Shown: piece after piece, positions 58,674 through 64,000 of the stretch
How the letters are laid out: the number at the start of each line of letters is the position of its first letter
How positions within the stretch are numbered: position 1 is the first letter of the stretch
Origin: Flagellimonas oceanensis
GTDB lineage: Bacteria > Bacteroidota > Bacteroidia > Flavobacteriales > Flavobacteriaceae
NCBI RefSeq assembly: GCF_003992595.1
Contig: NZ_RZNA01000024.1
Span: 137,199-201,198 of the forward strand
Length of the DNA: 64,000 nucleotides
Reading direction: 5' to 3'
Notes under the pieces: generated by a model
Seen by the model: the letters and a program-made list of their open reading frames with translations, nothing else
Databases searched by the model: none
What the model was told of the DNA's origin: nothing
Made by a program: the position numbers and the translations under genes

Positions 58674-60467
58674 TTACTTGTGAAAGGTTTTATAAATTTT
58701 CTTTGCTTTGGACTCCCCAACGGATGCCGTCAAAGTTTCCAATGATGCCTCTTTGATTCGCTTTACCGATTTAAAGCTTTTCAACAGTTGTTGAGCGGTT
58801 TTCTCTCCAATTCCATCAATGTTCACCAATTCCGAACCAATGGCTCCTTTGCTCCTTTTGTTCCTGTGATGCGTAATTCCAAAACGGTGCGCTTCGTTTC
58901 GGAGTTGTTGTATTATTTTCAGGGTTTCCGACCTTTTGTCCAAATACAATGGCACCGGGTCATCTGGAAAGTAAATCTCCTCCAAACGTTTGGCTATCCC
59001 AATAATGGCGATTTTTCCACGCAATCCCAAAACCTCCAAACTCTTTAAGGCCGAAGACAATTGACCCTTTCCACCATCGATAACAATAAGCTGGGGAAGG
59101 GGCTCTTCTTCGTTGAGCAACCGTTTGTACCTCCTGAACACCACCTCCTCCATGCTGGCAAAATCATCTGGGCCTTCCACTGTTTTTATGTTGAAATGGC
59201 GATAATCCTTCTTGGATGGTTTCCCATCCTTAAAGACTACGCAGGCCGCAACGGGATTGCTCCCCTGTATGTTGGAGTTGTCAAAACATTCTATATGTCT
59301 TGGCTCTGCGGACAGGCGCAAATCGGATTTCATTTGACCCATAATGCGTTTGGTATGGCGGTCGGGGTCTGTTATTTTGATTTGTTTCAACCTGTCTTGA
59401 CGATAGAATCTGGCGTTACGTTCCGATAAATCCAAAATCCTACGTTTATCGCCCAGTTTGGGCAAGGTTACTTTCAGGTCTCCATCAACAGTGACGGGAA
59501 ATGGTAAATAAACTTCCTTTGATTTTGAGTTGAAGCGTTGTCGAATTTCAGTGATGCCCAATTGCAGCAATTCCTCATCCGTTTCATCCAGTTTTTTCTT
59601 GATTTCCAAGGTATGCGACCTGATTATCGCCCCATGGGAAATCTGTAAAAAATTAACGTAACCGTAGGTCTCATCCGAAATGATCGTGAAGACATCCACA
59701 TTGTTGATCTTTGGGTTTACCACGGTGGATTTTGCCTGATAGTTCTCAAGGACTTCGATCTTATCCTTTACCCGTTGTGCTTTTTCAAACGCCATCTCAT
59801 CTGCATAATCCTTCATTTGTTTTTTGAAGGTCTGTATGGAGTTTTTTAAGTTCCCTTTTATAATCTGCCTGATATCCTCTATCTGATCATGATACTCCTT
59901 CTCGGTCTGGAACCCCTCGCAAGGACCCAAACAGTTACCTAAATGATAATCCAAGCATACTTTGTACTTTCCCGAATCAATTTTTTCTTCGGACAGATCA
60001 TAATTACAGGTGCGCAGGGGGTACAAGCTTTTGATCAAGTCCAAAAGTGTCCGTACCGTTTTCATGCTGGTGTAGGGTCCAAAATATTCAGAACCATCCT
60101 TGATCAACTTACGGGTGGAAAATACTCGGGGGAACCTTTCATTTTTGATGCAGATCCAAGGATAGGATTTATCGTCCTTGAGCAGCACATTGTATCGGGG
60201 AAGCAATTTTTTGATGAGATTGTTTTCAAGTAAAAGGGCATCCGACTCTGTGGGCACCACAATATGCTTTATGGAATCAATCTTTTTGACCAACACCCGT
60301 GTTTTCCCATACTCCTGCCTTTTATTGAAATAAGAGGATACCCGTTTCTTCAGATTTTTGGCCTTGCCCACATATAGGATCTTTCCATCGGCATCATAGA
60401 ACTGATACACACCCGGATTATCTGGAAGTGCACTTAATTGTACTTTTAATGATGATGATTTGGACAT
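58674..60467 (-). CDS. uvrC: Excinuclease ABC subunit C
   Basis: A 597-residue nucleotide excision repair nuclease. The N-terminal GIY-YIG domain (GVYQFYDADGKILYVGKAKN), a UVR motif near residue 210, the RNase H-like endonuclease domain (HIECFDNSNIQGSNPVA, LIVIDGGKGQLSSAL) and C-terminal helix-hairpin-helix (IDGIGEKTAQQLL) are all present. It is co-oriented with and nearly touches the patatin-like gene. Confidence 0.97.
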   Translation of the reverse strand: MSKSSSLKVQLSALPDNPGVYQFYDADGKILYVGKAKNLKKRVSSYFNKRQEYGKTRVLVKKIDSIKHIVVPTESDALLLENNLIKKLLPRYNVLLKDDKSYPWICIKNERFPRVFSTRKLIKDGSEYFGPYTSMKTVRTLLDLIKSLYPLRTCNYDLSEEKIDSGKYKVCLDYHLGNCLGPCEGFQTEKEYHDQIEDIRQIIKGNLKNSIQTFKKQMKDYADEMAFEKAQRVKDKIEVLENYQAKSTVVNPKINNVDVFTIISDETYGYVNFLQISHGAIIRSHTLEIKKKLDETDEELLQLGITEIRQRFNSKSKEVYLPFPVTVDGDLKVTLPKLGDKRRILDLSERNARFYRQDRLKQIKITDPDRHTKRIMGQMKSDLRLSAEPRHIECFDNSNIQGSNPVAACVVFKDGKPSKKDYRHFNIKTVEGPDDFASMEEVVFRRYKRLLNEEEPLPQLIVIDGGKGQLSSALKSLEVLGLRGKIAIIGIAKRLEEIYFPDDPVPLYLDKRSETLKIIQQLRNEAHRFGITHHRNKRSKGAIGSELVNIDGIGEKTAQQLLKSFKSVKRIKEASLETLTASVGESKAKKIYKTFHK

Positions 60468-60649
60468 AGATGGCTCCGAAAAATGAACTGATTTTGACTT
60501 TACAACAAATTTATACTTTAATTGTCGTCATTGTTGTTAAACTTGATCGATTCCTGTTTTGTGTTGACGTGTAATTGGTTTCAAATGATGGATTGCTCAA
60601 GAGACCACAAAATCAGAATTTTACGTTCATAATTTTAATCTTTTCCCAA

Positions 60650-60690
60650 ACTGGGGTTTTTCCTTAAAAAAACTATGGAAAACCCCCAGT
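60650..60690. repeat. 14-bp inverted repeat in the uvrC upstream region
   Basis: ACTGGGGTTTTTCC (60650-60663) and GGAAAACCCCCAGT (60677-60690) are inverted copies with one mismatch and a 13-base loop. No T run follows on either strand, so it is not a standard terminator. The 489-base gap 60468-60956 also holds the direct repeats and tiny gene listed separately; the rest is AT-rich with nothing recognised. Confidence 0.6.
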
Positions 60691-60737
60691 CAACTTATTG
60701 TGAATCAGTCTAAATTGTTAAACTGTTGCTAAAAACT

Positions 60738-60768
60738 GTGCATTTCATCGATAAAAAGTGCATTTCAT
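60738..60768. promoter_or_regulatory. Pair of direct repeats GTGCATTTCAT spaced 20 bp
   Basis: Exact 11-base copies at 60738-60748 and 60758-60768, each followed by C/G-G, are in phase on the DNA helix (20 bp apart). A possible -7 element TACATTTA is at 60793-60800. The layout is typical of a tandem-repeat activator site such as those used by LytTR-type regulators. The factor is unknown. Confidence 0.45.
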
Positions 60769-60819
60769 GGTAAATTTTTCAAATGTTTTACTTACATTTA
60801 ACCATATAATTACAATCCT

Positions 60820-60915
60820 ATGGAAAACTATATCATCGTTTTGGGAATGTACTTGATTTTGATGCTTTTCTTCAAAATCTTTTTCTCCGTTGCAACCAAC
60901 AAAGGAGAGCAATAG
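60820..60915 (+). CDS. Putative 31-residue membrane miniprotein
   Basis: A small frame from ATG to TAG encodes a 31-residue protein whose residues 4-25 are one hydrophobic helix (IIVLGMYLILMLFFKIFF), with a short polar tail ATNKGEQ. It is 42 bases before the cyclo-ligase gene. Upstream features (tandem repeats, a near-consensus promoter) support expression. Size and hydrophobic pattern could arise by chance in AT-rich DNA, so conservation must decide. Confidence 0.45.
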   Translation: MENYIIVLGMYLILMLFFKIFFSVATNKGEQ

Positions 60916-60956
60916 TCCATTGCCCTAAAACAACCCCAAAAATCTTCAACAGTTGA

Positions 60957-61520
60957 ATGTTGAAACATGAATTAAGAAAAAAGTATAAAAATCTGAGAGC
61001 GGATATTTCTCCTGAACAAGCCTCGGATTTCAGTTTGGCAATAGCCAACAGTTTACTCCAAATCCCGATATGGGATTTTTTTTATTACCATATATTTCTG
61101 AGCATAGAAGAAAAAAGTGAAGTGGACACCTTGCCTCTTATTACCTTGTTGCTAGGCAAGGACAAAAATGTAGTGGTTCCCAAGGTCAGCGGCAATGATT
61201 CCATGGAAAATTATTTGCTTACCGATAATACTTCTTTGAAAAAAAGCGCTTGGGGCGTTTCCGAACCAGTTGATGGCATTGAAGTTCCCGAGAGCAAAAT
61301 CGATGTCGTTTTTGTTCCGCTTTTAGCTTTTGATGCCTTGGGCAACCGTGTAGGATATGGCAAGGGTTTTTATGATGGATTTTTGCAAAAGTGCAGAAAA
61401 GAGACCCTTAAAATAGGGGTGTCGTTCTTCCAGTCTGAAGAAGAACCCATTTCCGATGTGAATGCAAATGATGTTAAATTGGATTATTGCGTAACCCCCG
61501 AAAAGGTTTATACATTCTGA
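60957..61520 (+). CDS. 5-formyltetrahydrofolate cyclo-ligase
   Basis: A 187-residue enzyme that converts 5-formyl-THF to 5,10-methenyl-THF with ATP. Typical parts are LRKKYKNLRADIS at the start, VVPLLAFD-like FVPLLAFDALGNRVGYGKGF (nucleotide site) and the closing DYCVTPEKV. Together with fhs it serves one-carbon folate metabolism. Its 3' end overlaps the convergent lspA gene by 13 bases. Confidence 0.94.
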   Translation: MLKHELRKKYKNLRADISPEQASDFSLAIANSLLQIPIWDFFYYHIFLSIEEKSEVDTLPLITLLLGKDKNVVVPKVSGNDSMENYLLTDNTSLKKSAWGVSEPVDGIEVPESKIDVVFVPLLAFDALGNRVGYGKGFYDGFLQKCRKETLKIGVSFFQSEEEPISDVNANDVKLDYCVTPEKVYTF

Positions 61521-62158
61521 TCGGCAGCTTCCTCCTTCTTCTCCTCTTGCTTTGGAAATGCCTTTTTATTGAACACAATCAAAATACCAACTCCCGTACT
61601 TATTGCCGTGTCGGCAATATTGAACACGGGTTCAAAAAATCGGAATCGTTGACCCCCCACCGATGGTACCCAATCGGGCCAAGTGGTATCCACCAAGGGA
61701 AAATATAGCATATCCACCACCTTGCCATGAAATAGGCTACCATACGCTTCATCTGCAAACAATGTGGCAACCTGTCCGTTACTATGATCAAAAATGATTC
61801 CGTAGAAAACAGAATCGATAATGTTGCCAACGGCTCCAGCAAAAATCAAGGAAACAGCCAAAATCAATGTTCGGGGCGATTGTTTTCTGATAATATCCCA
61901 CAACCAATATCCGATACCAAAAACAGCGAAAATTCGGAAAATGGTCAAAATCAATTTTCCTGTAGGTTCCGAAATGGGCAATAAGTCGCTCAGCTTCGTG
62001 CCCCAGGCAGCCCCCTCATTCTCAATAAAAAGAATTTTGAACCAACCAAACACATCATGGGCCTCGCCCAAGATAAAACTGGTCTTGATATAGATTTTAC
62101 TTATCTGGTCCACCAGTAGGATCAGTATGATGATAATAAGGGACTTTTTTAAATTCAT
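61508..62158 (-). CDS. lspA: Lipoprotein signal peptidase
   Basis: A 216-residue four-helix inner membrane aspartyl peptidase that cleaves prolipoproteins. The catalytic Asp residues are D115 (GAVGNIIDSVFYG) and D183 (FNIADTAIS). It is longer than E. coli LspA because of an extended periplasmic loop (about residues 120-178) and a charged C-terminal tail, common in Bacteroidota. It serves the many lipoproteins in this window. It belongs to the ileS-dksA-like-lspA group. Confidence 0.96.
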   Translation of the reverse strand: MNLKKSLIIIILILLVDQISKIYIKTSFILGEAHDVFGWFKILFIENEGAAWGTKLSDLLPISEPTGKLILTIFRIFAVFGIGYWLWDIIRKQSPRTLILAVSLIFAGAVGNIIDSVFYGIIFDHSNGQVATLFADEAYGSLFHGKVVDMLYFPLVDTTWPDWVPSVGGQRFRFFEPVFNIADTAISTGVGILIVFNKKAFPKQEEKKEEAADQNV

Positions 62159-62191
62159 GCTTTTACTAAAGAGATTGCAAAAATATGGATA

Positions 62192-62812
62192 TTATTTCGT
62201 TTTGGTCAGGAAGATGTTACCTTCTATTGTCTTCAGAACAAATTGATTGTACCCAAAAGGTATGGTTTCTTTTTTCACATGTCCATAGGCACTCTCCGCA
62301 TCAATGGTACCACTGGGGACAGTCAACAAAATATCCCCTTTTTGTGTGGTTACCTGCACGGATTCCGCAACATTTTCCAAAGTACAGCGCCCATCTGACA
62401 AGGTTACATTCAAATCCTCGTAAGTTCCTGTCGCGTATAGATTGGTATTGGTGCCAAAAACATCAACATTCTTATATTCCGGCACACTGATTTCCAAAGC
62501 TATGGAAACCACTTTGTGGGCACTGAGTTTATCATTTGGGTTTACAAATAGAGGTTGGAAACCAGCACTTATCATTGCGGTGGTTCCATTTTGCTTTATG
62601 GAAATCAACAAGTCCTTGGCGTATTCCCCTTCCATACTAGCGGAAACATGCACCTCATCGGTCGGTTCTGTCTTTAGGTCAATTCGGTAGCAATATTGCG
62701 CATCAATTTGAATGGTTTCCGTTCTATCATCAATAAAAGCTTTCTTTACCAATTTTTGCCCATGAACATGCACGAGCGCAAAAAAAACCAACAAAAACAC
62801 CGACACCCTCAT
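62192..62812 (-). CDS. Secreted protein with DUF4097-like beta-helix character
   Basis: A 206-residue protein with a signal peptide (MRVSVFLLVFFALVHVHGQ) and a repetitive beta pattern (VDVFGTNTNLYATGTYEDLN, VQVTTQKGDILLTVPSGTI) like head/DUF4097-type adhesin-like sheets. The family is not certain. It is inserted between the dksA-like gene and lspA. Its ATG lies only a few bases after the terminator U run of the dksA-like gene, so its expression depends on read-through. Confidence 0.65.
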   Translation of the reverse strand: MRVSVFLLVFFALVHVHGQKLVKKAFIDDRTETIQIDAQYCYRIDLKTEPTDEVHVSASMEGEYAKDLLISIKQNGTTAMISAGFQPLFVNPNDKLSAHKVVSIALEISVPEYKNVDVFGTNTNLYATGTYEDLNVTLSDGRCTLENVAESVQVTTQKGDILLTVPSGTIDAESAYGHVKKETIPFGYNQFVLKTIEGNIFLTKTK

Positions 62813-62837
62813 AAAGAAAAAACGCCCGAAGGCGTTT
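62813..62837 (-). terminator. UUCG-loop intrinsic terminator after the dksA-like gene
   Basis: On the minus strand AAACGCC-TTCG-GGCGTTT is followed by a T-rich run that reaches the ATG of the next gene. The very stable UUCG loop supports a genuine terminator or attenuator. Confidence 0.85.
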
Positions 62838-62840
62838 CAT

Positions 62841-63224
62841 TTATTTCTGCATGTTCTTAGCCTCGATACTCAACGTAGCATGGGGCACAAGCTTTAAACG
62901 CTCCTTGTTGATGAGCTTTCCGGTAACTCTGCAGATACCATAGGTTTTGTTCTCAATACGCAACAAAGCGTTTTTAAGGTCACGGATAAATTTCTCCTGA
63001 CGGATGGCCAACTGCGTGTTCGCCTCCTTGCTCATGGTCTCAGAACCTTCTTCGAAAGCCTTGAACGTCGGCGAGGTATCATCGGTACCATTGTTACCAT
63101 CGTTCATATAAGAACTCTTTAAAAGCTCCAAGTGTTTCTTGGCCTTATCTATTTTTTCCTCAATCAAGGTTCTGAATTCAGCAAGGTCCGCATCGGAATA
63201 TCTTACTTTTGAATCTTCTGCCAT
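62841..63224 (-). CDS. DksA/TraR-type protein with degenerate zinc finger
   Basis: A 127-residue DksA-like protein: an N-terminal coiled coil (about residues 10-95) and a C-terminal finger-like region. The canonical CxxC...CxxC zinc site is reduced to one Cys (C98 in YGICRVTGKL), with VPHATLSIEAK in the place of the second pair. DksA proteins act with ppGpp in the RNA polymerase secondary channel; loss of zinc Cys is also known in some Bacteroidota members. It starts 4 bases after ileS. Confidence 0.9.
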   Translation of the reverse strand: MAEDSKVRYSDADLAEFRTLIEEKIDKAKKHLELLKSSYMNDGNNGTDDTSPTFKAFEEGSETMSKEANTQLAIRQEKFIRDLKNALLRIENKTYGICRVTGKLINKERLKLVPHATLSIEAKNMQK

Positions 63225-63228
63225 TTTC

Positions 63229-64000
63229 TTAATGTTTTTGAATAAACAATTTTGTGTTCACCTCATCAAAGGCTATCTCTGTACCCTCTTCAAGTTTCTC
63301 TTCAAAGTTGAGCTCAGCGGTCAAGGTTTCCGTTTTGATATAATCCTCATTGCTGGAAACCGCATTTTCCACTAGGCCATCCTTCAATATCTTTATGTCA
63401 ATTTTATCGGTCACTTCAAATCCCGATTCCTTTCTCAGGTTCTGGATTCGGTTCACAAGTTCCCTTGCAATCCCCTCTTTTCTCAAGGTTTCATCTATGA
63501 TAACGTCCAAGGCCACCGTCAATGGACCTGCACTTGCCACCAACCATCCTTCGATATCTTGTGAGCTAATGTCTACATCGGTTAACTGTAAATTAACGGT
63601 TTTATTTTCCAACTGCAGCACTAATTCACCTTCTCTTTCAATTTTTTGTATGTCTTCCTGACCCAATTTGGATACCTCAGCGGCAATCGCTTTCATATCC
63701 TTACCAAATTTTGGGCCCAACACCTTAAAATTGGGTTTTATCTGTTTTACCAATACTCCTGAAGCATCGTCCAACATTTCAATCTCCTTCACATTCACTT
63801 CGGATTTGACCAAGTTGGAAACAGCTTCGATATCATTTCGTTGCTGATCGTCCAACACTGGAATCATGATTTTTTGAAGCGGTTGGCGCACCTTGATTTT
63901 CTCCTTCTGACGGATGGATAGTACCAAAGAAGAGATTTTCTGTGCCAACTGCATTTTACGCTCCAAATCCTTGTTGACCATATCGGCATCAAAAACTGGG
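63229..64000 (-). CDS. ileS: Isoleucyl-tRNA synthetase, C-terminal part
   Basis: The 3' 257 codons of ileS; the frame stays open to the window edge, where it reads PVFDADM before the in-window ATG. Visible parts are the anticodon-binding helix region (LERKMQLAQKISSLVLSIRQ) and the C-terminal domain with IARELVNRIQNLRKESGF, typical of the long bacteroidal/eukaryotic-like IleRS. The catalytic HIGH/KMSKS parts lie outside the window. It is the first gene of the dksA-like/lspA group here. Confidence 0.96.
   Translation of the reverse strand, partial: PVFDADMVNKDLERKMQLAQKISSLVLSIRQKEKIKVRQPLQKIMIPVLDDQQRNDIEAVSNLVKSEVNVKEIEMLDDASGVLVKQIKPNFKVLGPKFGKDMKAIAAEVSKLGQEDIQKIEREGELVLQLENKTVNLQLTDVDISSQDIEGWLVASAGPLTVALDVIIDETLRKEGIARELVNRIQNLRKESGFEVTDKIDIKILKDGLVENAVSSNEDYIKTETLTAELNFEEKLEEGTEIAFDEVNTKLFIQKH

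Overview
The window looks like an ordinary chromosomal stretch of a marine-type member of the family Flavobacteriaceae (Bacteroidota), possibly near Muricauda/Flagellimonas; the genus is a guess from protein style only. Support comes from four TonB-dependent receptors (two with an N-terminal carboxypeptidase-regulatory-like domain), DUF4270 and DUF3108 proteins, a homodimeric-type glycyl-tRNA synthetase, promoters of the TAnnTTTG type, and AT-leaning, tightly packed genes. I see no phage, transposase, CRISPR array, rRNA or convincing tRNA.

Layout. 1-3.3 kb: recX, an iron/2-oxoglutarate cupin and a TonB receptor. 3.4-6.4 kb: a MocR-type regulator divergent from the receptor, then a GT39-like membrane glycosyltransferase. 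6.4-10.9 kb: DUF2007 protein, M61 peptidase, GNAT, a DUF2975/HTH pair with a striking palindromic promoter, and a secreted protein. 11.1-18 kb: atpC, atpD, a TonB receptor and glmS, each with a terminator. 18.1-25.7 kb: DUF4270 lipoprotein and a half-length GT5 protein, divergent from panC-panD-flippase-like-esterase-like-radA. 25.8-35.1 kb: PQQ dehydrogenase/cytochrome c fusion, aldo-keto reductase, exonuclease III, isochorismatase-like hydrolase with a TonB receptor, two small ligand-binding-type proteins and an M28 peptidase. 35.2-41.1 kb: SdpR/SdpI pair, DUF3124 lipoprotein, fhs, glyQS and a coiled-coil protein. 41.2-48.3 kb: a broken comF, Ig-like lipoprotein, omega-amidase-like enzyme, ankyrin protein with katG, SYLF protein and a four-helix membrane protein. 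48.4-64 kb: large TonB receptor, the run TDO-family/M23/pgi, DUF3108, a candidate structured small RNA, uvrC with a patatin-BamA-like protein, a tiny membrane protein, 5-formyl-THF cyclo-ligase, and the ileS-dksA-like-lspA group with an inserted secreted-protein gene.

Functional threads: one-carbon and pantothenate metabolism (fhs, cyclo-ligase, panCD), oxidative stress and repair (katG plus ankyrin partner, recX, radA, uvrC, exonuclease III), energy metabolism (ATP synthase, pgi, PQQ dehydrogenase) and envelope functions (TonB receptors, lipoproteins, M23, lspA, SdpI).

No clear new defence or mobile system was found. The most interesting items are a MocR-like regulator that has lost the PLP-anchoring lysine and sits over repeated AGTCC boxes; a 19-bp perfect inverted repeat framing a promoter of the DUF2975/HTH pair; a probable ~100-nt structured RNA at 56.2 kb; an esterase-fold protein with Asp in place of the nucleophilic Ser; a comF pseudogene with a nonsense codon and an internal deletion; and a 31-residue membrane protein preceded by 20-bp-spaced direct repeats.
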